Positions 27,949 through 35,474 of a DNA stretch of 64,000 nt are shown piece after piece. The notes under the pieces were generated by a model. It was not told the origin of the DNA. It saw nothing but the letters and a program-made list of their open reading frames with translations, and searched no databases. The DNA is taken from contig DWYV01000020.1 of the NCBI GenBank assembly GCA_019118525.1, forward strand, positions 104,606 to 168,605, in the 5' to 3' direction. Made by a program: the position numbers and the translations under genes. The DNA is from Candidatus Bariatricus faecipullorum. GTDB lineage: Bacteria > Bacillota > Clostridia > Lachnospirales > Lachnospiraceae. Numbering within the stretch: position 1 is the stretch's first letter; each line of letters opens with the position of its first letter.

Positions 27949-29018
27949 TATTTTGTCCCTCCCATCATCTGAATAAAGCGGTCAAACAGGTAGCCGGAAT
28001 CCTGGGGACCCGGGCAGGCCTCCGGATGGAACTGCACGGTAAAAATATTTTTCCCGATATAGGAAAGTCCCTCGTTGGTACCATCGTTTACGTTTTCAAA
28101 AGCCGGAATGGCCACCTGGGAATCCAGGCTCTCTGCGTCCACGGCATACCCGTGATTCTGGGAAGAAATGTACACCCTTCCCGTGGACAGGTCTTTTACC
28201 GGATGATTGCCTCCCCGGTGTCCGTATTTCAGTTTGTATGTCTTCGCTCCCGTGGCAAGGGCCATAAGCTGGTGTCCCAGGCAGATGGCAAATACCGGCA
28301 CGTCAGAGTCGTAAAGTTTCCGGATTTCCGCGATAATCTCCGTACAGTCCGCCGGGTCGCCGGGGCCGTTGGAAAGCATAATCCCGTCCGGAGATGCCGC
28401 CAGAATTTCTTCCGCCTTTGTATGGGCAGGATATACGGTTACCCGGCATCCTCTCTGATTCAGGGATTTCGCAATGTTGTTCTTGGCGCCGAAGTCCATC
28501 AGTGCCACATCCGGTCCGTCCCCGTCCAGTACATATTTTTCCCGGCAGGTCACCCGGGAAACCACGTCTCCCACCTTATATGCATGGAGCTTTGGAAGGA
28601 TTTCTTCCAGATTATAGTCTTCCTTTACGGTAATCATCCCGTTCATGGTTCCCTTTTCCCGGAGAATCTTGGTCAGCGCCCGGGTATCCACTCCCGCGAT
28701 TCCCGGAATATCCTGCTCCTTCAGAAAATCCTGAATGGTGCCTTCACACCGGAAATTGCTGGGCATACGGGAAAGTTCTCTTACGATATATCCGTCTGGC
28801 CATGCTTTTTTGGACTCCATGTCCGGTGTGATTCCGTAGTTTCCGATAAGGGGATACGTCATCACCACTGCCTGGCCGGCGTAAGAAGGGTCAGTCAACA
28901 CCTCTAAATAGCCTGTCATGGAGGTATTAAACACTATTTCACTAATCATGTCCCTTTCGGCACCAATACTGGTGCCCTCAAACACAGTGCCGTCTTCCAG
29001 AATAAGAAACGCTTTCAT
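27948..29018 (-). CDS. carA: Carbamoyl-phosphate synthase small (glutaminase) subunit CarA
   Basis: 356 residues. The N-terminal domain has EDGTVFEGTSIGAERDMISE and FNTSMTGYLEVLTDPSY. The class I glutamine amidotransferase domain has the nucleophile Cys in VFAICLGHQLMALA and the His-Glu pair in VQFHPEACPGP. It hydrolyses glutamine and channels ammonia to CarB. It has its own promoter and a leader with alternative hairpins. Confidence 0.97.
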   Translation of the reverse strand: MKAFLILEDGTVFEGTSIGAERDMISEIVFNTSMTGYLEVLTDPSYAGQAVVMTYPLIGNYGITPDMESKKAWPDGYIVRELSRMPSNFRCEGTIQDFLKEQDIPGIAGVDTRALTKILREKGTMNGMITVKEDYNLEEILPKLHAYKVGDVVSRVTCREKYVLDGDGPDVALMDFGAKNNIAKSLNQRGCRVTVYPAHTKAEEILAASPDGIMLSNGPGDPADCTEIIAEIRKLYDSDVPVFAICLGHQLMALATGAKTYKLKYGHRGGNHPVKDLSTGRVYISSQNHGYAVDAESLDSQVAIPAFENVNDGTNEGLSYIGKNIFTVQFHPEACPGPQDSGYLFDRFIQMMGGTK

Positions 29019-29055
29019 TTGTTCACCTTGCCCTTCGCTTTATTTGTTTCTTCTC

Positions 29056-29096
29056 AAAAAGAAAGCACTCCAGGAGTCTTTCACATTCCAGAGCGC
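29056..29096 (-). promoter_or_regulatory. Possible attenuator in the carA leader
   Basis: On the minus strand GAAAG-ACTCC-TGG-AGTG-CTTTC (29061-29081) forms a hairpin followed by TTTTT. GCGCTC (29091-29096) just upstream can instead pair with GAGTGC inside it, which would break the hairpin. This looks like a terminator/antiterminator pair; I do not recognise the ligand or a clear PyrR loop. Confidence 0.4.
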
Positions 29097-29117
29097 CCAC
29101 TTTCTCAAATTGTTAAG

Positions 29118-29146
29118 ATTTTACCACATTTAAAATAAGATTTCAA
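29118..29146 (-). promoter_or_regulatory. Promoter of carAB
   Basis: TTGAAA (29141-29146), 17 bases, TAAAAT (29118-29123) with an upstream TG (TGG before the -10), giving a leader of about 95 bases. Confidence 0.65.
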
Positions 29147-29181
29147 CCCCAATTCCTGATAACAGACCCGGGGAAAAGCCG

Positions 29182-30411
29182 TTACTCATAACTCCAGTAA
29201 AGCGTAATCTTCCAGAGATCCGGGTTTTCTTCATAGGAATACTGAATCTCCTGAAGGCCGTACAGGGTTCCCAGATACCGGGCCGCCTCTCCCGCCAGTC
29301 CGCCGGTCAGGCTGGTATCCGCCTCCAGATAAAGCTCCTGAGAGGAAAATTTAAAGACCGTGGAGGTCTCTCCGCCCTCAATGCTGTTTCGCATGGCCGC
29401 AAGCAGGGTATCACTGTCGCTGGTCTCGTAAAACATACCGTTCAGCCGGTAATAATTTAAGTCCTCTGATGTGCAGGCCGGATAGTCGGCCCGCCGGTCC
29501 AGGGTATGGGTCCGGGAAATTTCTTCTTCCGTGCAGCACAGATAGTCGTACGTGATGGCCCTGGGCGCCAGAAGCTCTTCCTCCTGCTGGAAGATGGGGT
29601 CTCCCCAGGTCGTATCCACACAGTACCAGTTCCCGTTGCAGCGCACCAGATTCCAGGCATGGTCTTCCGGTTCCTGCCCGCCGGAGGCCGCTGTTCCCGT
29701 CACATAGATGCAGAACACGCCCAGACGGTCCAGCAGGTACTGGGTACTTCTGGCATAGCCTGCGCACACCGAGGCATGCCCCACCAGGGCGCTGTAGATA
29801 TTCTGGCTGTCCGCCACGCCTTCCTCATAATCCACGGTTTCTATCAGATACTCATAGACCGCCTTTATCCGGTCATATTCACTGGCGTCCGCCGCTATCC
29901 GGGAAATGCATGCTTCGGCCGCGGCCTCTATCTCCGCCTCCATCTGCTGCCGTTCCTCTCCCTGATGGATGTATTCCGGCTCCAGCACCACGCTGGCCTC
30001 TTCCCCTCCGGTTCCCGGCCAGGCCGTGGCGACGGCACTGCCGCTGCACCAGAAAACAGAAGGGCTGTCATCCAGCACCATCTGGAAAATCTCATTCACC
30101 CTGCCGGCTTCTTCCGCATGAAGGCGGATTTCCCCGTTTTCCGATTCCAGGCCCTGAAGAATTTCCCGGTAAGTCTCCTGCTCTTCTTCGTCCAGCTGAC
30201 TGTAATAAAATTTATGTTCCAGCGACTCCTCGGGAATCGCTTCCTCCTGAAACGCAGTATCGCCGGGGGCCGCCTGGGAAAACACTTCCGTCAGGCTGGC
30301 GTCCCCGCCCAGAAATGCCCAGGCAATACAGCCGGCGCCGGCCAGTATCACCAGCCCTGCCAGCCAGCCGGCCGCATTTCGTCTGCGTCTTCTTCTCCTT
30401 CTTCTTCCCAA
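29182..30411 (-). CDS. Membrane-anchored transglutaminase-like protein
   Basis: About 409 residues from a TTG at 30411; the frame is open to a GTG at 30501, but a good promoter overlaps that stretch, so the shorter form is more likely. It begins with nine consecutive arginines and then one helix (GWLAGLVILAGAGCIAWAFL), so the domain is outside the cell. The transglutaminase/protease-like triad is visible: Cys in HASVCAGYARSTQYLLDRL, His in EDHAWNLVRCNGNWYCVD and Asp in VDTTWGDP. This fold occurs in clostridial surface and cytokinesis-associated proteins, some of them inactive. The last 60 residues look like a small beta domain. Substrate unknown. Confidence 0.85.
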   Translation of the reverse strand: MGRRRRRRRRRNAAGWLAGLVILAGAGCIAWAFLGGDASLTEVFSQAAPGDTAFQEEAIPEESLEHKFYYSQLDEEEQETYREILQGLESENGEIRLHAEEAGRVNEIFQMVLDDSPSVFWCSGSAVATAWPGTGGEEASVVLEPEYIHQGEERQQMEAEIEAAAEACISRIAADASEYDRIKAVYEYLIETVDYEEGVADSQNIYSALVGHASVCAGYARSTQYLLDRLGVFCIYVTGTAASGGQEPEDHAWNLVRCNGNWYCVDTTWGDPIFQQEEELLAPRAITYDYLCCTEEEISRTHTLDRRADYPACTSEDLNYYRLNGMFYETSDSDTLLAAMRNSIEGGETSTVFKFSSQELYLEADTSLTGGLAGEAARYLGTLYGLQEIQYSYEENPDLWKITLYWSYE

Positions 30412-30464
30412 TCTGCTTCCGTCCTTCCTGTTGTGTCGTGATATTTGCTGCTGATAATAAAGAA

Positions 30465-30493
30465 AGTTTACCACAGAAGAAAATCCTGCACAA
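30465..30493 (-). promoter_or_regulatory. Possible promoter of the transglutaminase-like gene
   Basis: TTGTGC (30488-30493), 17 bases, TAAACT (30465-30470) preceded by TGG (extended -10), on the minus strand. Confidence 0.45.
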
Positions 30494-30549
30494 TACCGCA
30501 CTTTGCTGAATAAACTGGTAATAATAGTGAGAAACGTAAGAGGTCTTTT

Positions 30550-31809
30550 ATGATTCTTTTGTCATCCACCCAGGAAAACTCCACCTACAGAGGTCAGCTG
30601 AAAGTCAGCGTCACCGCCGCAGGCTCCGCCCGTCCGGTGGCCGGAGCCTCTATAAAAATTTCCTATACCGGCGTACCCGAAAGTACCCTGGAAGAGCTGT
30701 CCACGGACTCCTCCGGTCAGAGCGAAACCGTGTCCCTGCCCGCTCCCCCGCTGGAATACAGCCTGGACAGAAATAGTGAAAATCAGCCCTACTCCGAATA
30801 TACCATTGACGTCACAGCTCCCGGTTATGAACCGGTCAGTATCGCAGGCGCAGAGATTCTGCCGGACGTTACTGCCCTGCAGCAGATTCACTTAAATCCG
30901 GCCCAGGCCGGAGTGGAAGAAGTTTTCGTGATTCCCGCCCACACCCTTTACGGCAACTACCCTCCCAAGATTCCCGAGGCAGAGATAAAGCCCATGCCGG
31001 ATACCGGGGAAATCGTGCTGAGCCGGGTTGTGGTCCCGGAATACGTGGTGGTTCACAACGGCTCTCCCCGGGACAGCACTGCCCGGAATTACTATGTCCG
31101 GTACAAGGATTATATCAAAAATGTGGCCTCCAGCGAAATCTATGCCACCTGGCCGGCCAACACTATCCGGGCCAATGTGCTGGCCATCATGTCCTTCACG
31201 CTGAACCGGGTCTACACAGAATGGTACCGGAACCAGGGGTATGACTTTACCATCACCTCTTCCACCGCCTTTGACCACAAATGGATTCCGGAACGCAACG
31301 TCTATGATACTATCTCCGCTATCGTGGATGAGCTCTTTGCCTCCTACCTTTCCCGGCCTAATGTGCGCCAGCCCATTCTCACCCAGTACTGTGACGGCAG
31401 ACAGGTGCAGTGTCCGGACTGGATGACCCAGTGGGGTTCCAAGGAGCTGGGCGACCGGGGCTACAGCCCCATCGAGATTCTCCGGTACTACTACGGAGAA
31501 AACATGTATATCAATACCGCCGAGGAAATATCCGGCATTCCTTCTTCCTGGCCGGGTTATGATTTAAGCGAGGGTTCCTCCGGGAGCAAGGTACGCCAGA
31601 TGCAGGAACAGCTGAATGTAATTGCGGATGCCTATCCCGCCATTCCCCGAATCGCCGCAGACGGGATATTCGGCCCCGCCACGGCAGAGGCGGTCCGCAC
31701 CTTCCAGTCCGTGTTCGGCCTTCCTGTCACCGGAATTGTGGATTATCCGACCTGGTACAAAATCTCAGAAATCTACGTGGGGGTTTCCCGGATTGCGGAA
31801 CTGACCTGA
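30550..31809 (+). CDS. SleC-like spore cortex-lytic / peptidoglycan-binding protein
   Basis: 419 residues with no obvious signal peptide. The N-terminal part (about 15-115) is a carboxypeptidase-regulatory-like beta domain (GQLKVSVTAAGSARPVAGAS). The middle has TIRANVLAIMSFTLNRVYTEWY, TSSTAFDHKWIPERNV, QYCDGRQVQCPDWMTQWGS and YSPIEILRYYYG, which I recall as typical of the SleC family, with a possible catalytic Glu in VYTEWY. The C-terminus is a PG_binding_1 repeat (VRQMQEQLNVIADAYPAI, ADGIFGPATAEAVRTFQ, VTGIVDYPTWYKIS). SleC is a pro-enzyme that degrades spore cortex at germination in Clostridium. AGAGG lies before the ATG. Divergent from the transglutaminase-like gene. Confidence 0.75.
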   Translation: MILLSSTQENSTYRGQLKVSVTAAGSARPVAGASIKISYTGVPESTLEELSTDSSGQSETVSLPAPPLEYSLDRNSENQPYSEYTIDVTAPGYEPVSIAGAEILPDVTALQQIHLNPAQAGVEEVFVIPAHTLYGNYPPKIPEAEIKPMPDTGEIVLSRVVVPEYVVVHNGSPRDSTARNYYVRYKDYIKNVASSEIYATWPANTIRANVLAIMSFTLNRVYTEWYRNQGYDFTITSSTAFDHKWIPERNVYDTISAIVDELFASYLSRPNVRQPILTQYCDGRQVQCPDWMTQWGSKELGDRGYSPIEILRYYYGENMYINTAEEISGIPSSWPGYDLSEGSSGSKVRQMQEQLNVIADAYPAIPRIAADGIFGPATAEAVRTFQSVFGLPVTGIVDYPTWYKISEIYVGVSRIAELT

Positions 31810-31849
31810 CCGGCATCCGGTTCTGTCCTCCGGCACGGCAAAAAAACTA

Positions 31850-31878
31850 TTGACAATCCACGTCCGGTTCGCTATACT
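31850..31878 (+). promoter_or_regulatory. Promoter of tRNA-Thr
   Basis: A perfect TTGACA (31850-31855), 17 bases, TATACT (31873-31878). Transcription would begin about 38 bases before the tRNA. Confidence 0.88.
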
Positions 31879-31922
31879 TGAAAACGTAGCTGATTTGCCG
31901 GAAGGCCCCGGCGAATCAGCGT

Positions 31923-31995
31923 GCCGGAATAGCTCAGTCGGTAGAGCACTTCACTCGTAATGAAGGGGTCGTCAGTTCGAGTCTGATTTCCGGCT
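31923..31995 (+). tRNA. tRNA-Thr (anticodon CGT)
   Basis: A 73-base cloverleaf folds cleanly: acceptor GCCGGAA/TTCCGGC, D-arm GCTC/GAGC, anticodon stem CTTCA/TGAAG with loop CTCGTAA, T-arm GTCAG/CTGAT with loop TTCGAGT, and discriminator T. The anticodon CGT reads ACG. No CCA is encoded. It stands alone with its own promoter and terminator. Confidence 0.97.
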
Positions 31996-32002
31996 TTTAT
32001 AA

Positions 32003-32041
32003 AGAGCGGGTACAGCAGCTGCTGTTTCCCGCTCTGTTTTT
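32003..32041 (+). terminator. Terminator after tRNA-Thr
   Basis: AGAGCGGG and CCCGCTCT pair around an inner CAGCAGCTGCTG palindrome and are followed by GTTTTTG. It directly abuts the stop of the converging lipoprotein gene. Confidence 0.85.
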
Positions 32042-32043
32042 GT

Positions 32044-33099
32044 TTATTCTCTATTTCTTTCGTAGGTCAGTCCCGTCAGTTCCTGCAGTTCTTCACTGGT
32101 AATACAGTATCCGGAGCCGGACAGATATACCTTCTCCCCGTCTGCCAGGTAGTAATACTGGCGGTTCACAGTATCCCCATTCTCATCCAGCGCCCGCAGT
32201 TCCCTGTATTCGTAGGAAAAACTGCAGACTCTCCCGTTCCGGTCCGTGAAAGTAAAGGCCTCCGTCGAACCTTCCGGCTCCCAGCCTTCCAGCGTCAGCA
32301 CGCTGTAAAATCCGCCAAAAGCCAGACCGCCGTATGTATGCAGGGCCAGGCCCGGATAACTTACCTGGGCGCCGTCCTCCCTGGTAAGGGTAAATCTCTG
32401 CTCCGGATGACTGTCCAGGACCGTCTCCTTCTGTTCTTCGGTAAACATCTCCGGCTCCAGTCCGGTATAGACCGTATAAAGTATCAGCGATTCCAGCGCT
32501 TCCCCCTTTACTTTCGCAGGATTATCCCTCTCAAAGACTCCGGTATCGGAGCCCCCGCCCTCCCAGGATGTGACCGGTTCGCTGTACCACAGACTGTAGC
32601 CTGTACTGCAGGGATACTCCTGCCTTTCTACAAAGTTCTGATAGCCCTCCATCTGCCGGGCCATCTGATTCAGTCCGGACAGGTCTTCGTATTCTCCGGA
32701 AAGCTCCAGCCAGTCGGAACTCTCCCCCGTCTCCAGAAGGGAAAGGTCCCCGCCCTCCGCCTCATACTGCCGCACATAGTACTCCCCGATACGAAGATAG
32801 TAGTCCGTCTGCATGCCATGGTAGCTGAACAGACTGTAGCCTTCATGGCTGACCAGCTCGAACCGGACTTCCGGCAGGTCCCGGAGCCAGGCTGTCCAGA
32901 CATAATCGGTATAGCCCTGGTCATTTTCCCGTTCTTCGTATTCCCCGGATACAGCCAGGCAGACGTCCGCCACTTCTTCCTGAAACCACTGGACAGCCTC
33001 GTCCCTGGTATAATGACGGCTGCATCCGGACAGTCCCAGTACGGAAAAAAGCACTGCCGCTCCCAGAAGCAGCCCTCTGATACTGTACCTTTTTTTCAT
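32044..33099 (-). CDS. Lipoprotein of unknown function
   Basis: 351 residues from the ATG at 33099 (GAGGGG upstream; a longer frame begins at 33156 without support). The signal peptide MKKRYSIRGLLLGAAVLFSVL ends in the lipobox LSGC (Cys25), so the protein is lipid-anchored outside the cell. The body is acidic and rich in Tyr and Glu (SHEGYSLFSYHGMQTDYYLRI, WLELSGEYEDLSGLNQM), with no family recognised. Repeated YxY/GxxY stretches suggest beta-sheet. The tail (YYYLADGEKVYLSGSGYCI) could be a small beta domain. It stands alone between tRNA-Thr and the SASP gene. Confidence 0.85.
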   Translation of the reverse strand: MKKRYSIRGLLLGAAVLFSVLGLSGCSRHYTRDEAVQWFQEEVADVCLAVSGEYEERENDQGYTDYVWTAWLRDLPEVRFELVSHEGYSLFSYHGMQTDYYLRIGEYYVRQYEAEGGDLSLLETGESSDWLELSGEYEDLSGLNQMARQMEGYQNFVERQEYPCSTGYSLWYSEPVTSWEGGGSDTGVFERDNPAKVKGEALESLILYTVYTGLEPEMFTEEQKETVLDSHPEQRFTLTREDGAQVSYPGLALHTYGGLAFGGFYSVLTLEGWEPEGSTEAFTFTDRNGRVCSFSYEYRELRALDENGDTVNRQYYYLADGEKVYLSGSGYCITSEELQELTGLTYERNRE

Positions 33100-33197
33100 A
33101 GCACCCCTCTTTTCCGAAGCTTCTCTTTTTGGGAAACATTTCTTTTCCAGAGACAATTATAGTAGAAAATGCCTGCCCTGAAAAGCACTTTTCCATG

Positions 33198-33235
33198 AAA
33201 AAGCAGCCCCTTTCTGTTGAAAAGAGCTGCTTTTT
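33198..33235 (-). terminator. Terminator after the SASP gene
   Basis: AAAAAGCAGC and GCTGCTTTTT form a stem (minus strand) with a loop near CAACAG and end in a T-run, 19 bases after the SASP stop. Confidence 0.85.
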
Positions 33236-33253
33236 CCGGCTTTTGCAGACCGC

Positions 33254-33460
33254 TTACTTGCCTGCCATCTGTTTTTCCTGCTGTTCAATCATTTTCTTCA
33301 CCATATAACCGCCAACAGAACCATTCTGTCTGGAAGTTAAATCTCCGTTGTACCCTTCAGATAACGGTACACCCAGTTCACTGGCAACCTCGTATTTAAA
33401 TTTGTCCAGTGCTCCTTTGGCTTCCGGTACGGCCGCCTTGTTAGATGAACGACTTGCCAT
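33254..33460 (-). CDS. Alpha/beta-type small acid-soluble spore protein
   Basis: 68 residues. It has both signatures of the family: KFKYEVASELGVPL (with the Glu-Val protease site region) and LTSRQNGSVGGYMVKKMIE. These proteins coat and protect DNA in the forespore and are degraded at germination. AAAAGGAGG lies upstream. The upstream gap (33461-33567) has CATATACTA-like sequence that might be a forespore sigma-G -10 but the match is imperfect. It shows that the organism forms spores. Confidence 0.97.
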   Translation of the reverse strand: MASRSSNKAAVPEAKGALDKFKYEVASELGVPLSEGYNGDLTSRQNGSVGGYMVKKMIEQQEKQMAGK

Positions 33461-33567
33461 TTTCTTTTCCTCCTTTTTGTAACTTGCTGTAAAAACTCTC
33501 CCTGAGTGATTACGCAGTTAGTATATGGAGAATCCGGAAGCTTACACTGGAAGTTTTTTCTGTTTTT

Positions 33568-33834
33568 TTATTTTTCTGTTCTGCCCGGCAGGCCGGATAC
33601 CTGGTCCCAGTTCTGGATATATTCCACCACATCCCTGACCTGCGCCATTTTCCAGACGTCTGTCACAGGAATCCGTACCTGAAACCGTTCTTCAAAAGCA
33701 GCCACCATATTGGCCACATCCAGGGAATTCAGCGCGAGATCCTTTACAAAATCCGTATCCATGGTCAGCGTGCGGATTCCGCTCACATAAAAAACGATTT
33801 CTTTTATTATATCCAGAATTTCGCTGTTGGTCAT
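33568..33834 (-). CDS. Acyl carrier protein of the NRPS operon
   Basis: 88 residues. The phosphopantetheine attachment serine is in DLALNSLDVANMVAAFEERF (a variant of DSL), with a four-helix ACP pattern and an unusual N-terminus (IVFYVSGIRTLTMDTDF). It is not near fatty-acid synthesis genes. Its ATG overlaps the stop of the adjacent acyl ligase, so the two are translated together. It is the last gene of the five-gene NRPS operon. Probably it carries an acyl group activated by the ligase and hands it to the first condensation domain of the NRPS (inference); a fatty-acid synthase role is less likely. Confidence 0.9.
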   Translation of the reverse strand: MTNSEILDIIKEIVFYVSGIRTLTMDTDFVKDLALNSLDVANMVAAFEERFQVRIPVTDVWKMAQVRDVVEYIQNWDQVSGLPGRTEK

Positions 33835-35474
33835 AAAGATCCCTCTTTTCGTCTGATTTTCTGAATTCCTGTTTTTACAAACTCCGTCTCTGTCAGCTTC
33901 AGGGACTGAATCCGCTTGTAAAAGGGAAGGGTGCGGTTCAGTTCGCTGATTTCATCCTGAATTTTTTCCAGTACTTCAAAAGAAGACATGCCAGCTGTCT
34001 TTTCCCGGTCCGGATAAATCATGGCCGAGAGAGTCACATCGTCTTCTGTCTGGCCGCTTCGGGCGCCGTATACGATGACCTCCCGGATATAGGGAAGGCG
34101 CACCAGCTGCTGTTCCAGTTCCTCCGGCACCACTTTTTTTCCGTTGCTGAACACAATCAGGCTTTTTTTGCGTCCGCAGATATACAGATACCCCTGCTTG
34201 TCCATATAGCCGATATCGCCGGTGTGAAACCAGCCGTGTACCAGCACCTCCCGTGTCAGGGACTCGTTTTTGTAATACCCCTGAAACACCGACGGCCCTT
34301 TTACCAGAATCTCGCCCCCCGTGAATTTGATTTCCATTCCGGGAATCAGGGTTCCCACGGATTTCCTTCTGCTGCTGTGGTTCCGGTTCACGCTGATAAG
34401 CGGGGAGCATTCGGTAATCCCGTAGCCCTGGAGCACGGAAATGCCGTAAAGCTCCAGCTCTTCCGCCGTCTTTTCGTTCATATGCGCTCCCCCGCTGATA
34501 ATCCGGCGCAGACGGGGTCCCAGAATTTCCGGGACATGTCCGTCCCGAACAGTCCGGTGCCTCAGCCGCCATTTTCTTCTCTTCCGTTCCTTTTCCAGAA
34601 GCTGTTCTGTCTCCTGCCTCGTCCCTTCCCGCTCCTGCAGGTTCCAGATAGCCCTAAGCAGGGAATCCGTAATCATGGGAACACTGAGCAGGGTGTCCGC
34701 CTCAAACCTGCGGATGTCCCGCATCATGGTTTTCAGATATCCGTTTGCGGAAAAATGCAGTCCCTGGGAGAGGCAGCCCAGCATGCCGCAGGTAAGGGAG
34801 TAGGTGTGGTAAAGCGGAAGAGGCGTAAAGATGCGTTCTCCCACACAGACCATGGCCATGGCTCCTGCCGCGTTGCTGAGCAGATTGCGGTGGCTTAACA
34901 CCACCGGTTTTGCCGTGCTTGTGGTGCCGGAAGTGTAAACAAGCAGGGCCCGGTCCTCCGGTTCCGGGAGAGGACGCAGGTTCCCGTCCGCATAATCTTC
35001 CGAAAGTTCCAGAAAATCCTGAAAGCTTTCCTCCTCCCCGCTTTCTCCCAGAATGATCACCCGCCTTCTTCCGGAGAGCCATTCTTTCATCACCGGGAGA
35101 AAGGCGTCGGAAAGGAACACGGCCCTGGCGTCCGCATAGGACACCATCTCCGCAATCTCCTCTTCCGGCTGCTCCACATCGATGGCCGCCAGGACGCCGC
35201 CCAGGCAGGTGACAGCCCAGAAAATCACCACCCATTCATAGCGGTTCTCGCTGATAAGGGCCACATGCTTTCCATCCAGGCCGGCCTTCTTAAGCGCCCT
35301 CATGCAGGTTCTGACGTCCCGGGTAAATTCCCGGTAATTCCGGGTAATCTCCGTTCCGTCTTCCCGGTAAAACGTAAGCGCCGGCTTTTCTTTGTATTCC
35401 TTCTCCATGTAGTCCAGGCACCGGGGAAGCGTTTCAAACTCCCGCACCTGGTTCAGCGGTTCCTTCTTTTTCAT
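33831..35474 (-). CDS. AMP-dependent acyl-ACP/acyl-CoA ligase of the NRPS operon
   Basis: 547 residues, ANL superfamily. Visible motifs: LLVYTSGTTSTAKPVVLSHR (P-loop), GYGITECSPLISVN (A5), HTGDIGYMDKQGYLYICGR (A7-A8) and the C-terminal lysine region VKTGIQKIRR. The length and the KSLIVFSNGKKVVPEELE segment resemble FadD-like fatty-acyl ligases. It has overlapping ATGA junctions with the regulator upstream and the ACP downstream. The likely role is to adenylate a carboxylic (fatty) acid and load it on the ACP for N-acylation of the peptide (inference). A coiled, basic insert (KERKRRKWRLRHRTVRDGH, near residue 295) is unusual. Confidence 0.9.
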   Translation of the reverse strand: MKKKEPLNQVREFETLPRCLDYMEKEYKEKPALTFYREDGTEITRNYREFTRDVRTCMRALKKAGLDGKHVALISENRYEWVVIFWAVTCLGGVLAAIDVEQPEEEIAEMVSYADARAVFLSDAFLPVMKEWLSGRRRVIILGESGEEESFQDFLELSEDYADGNLRPLPEPEDRALLVYTSGTTSTAKPVVLSHRNLLSNAAGAMAMVCVGERIFTPLPLYHTYSLTCGMLGCLSQGLHFSANGYLKTMMRDIRRFEADTLLSVPMITDSLLRAIWNLQEREGTRQETEQLLEKERKRRKWRLRHRTVRDGHVPEILGPRLRRIISGGAHMNEKTAEELELYGISVLQGYGITECSPLISVNRNHSSRRKSVGTLIPGMEIKFTGGEILVKGPSVFQGYYKNESLTREVLVHGWFHTGDIGYMDKQGYLYICGRKKSLIVFSNGKKVVPEELEQQLVRLPYIREVIVYGARSGQTEDDVTLSAMIYPDREKTAGMSSFEVLEKIQDEISELNRTLPFYKRIQSLKLTETEFVKTGIQKIRRKEGSL

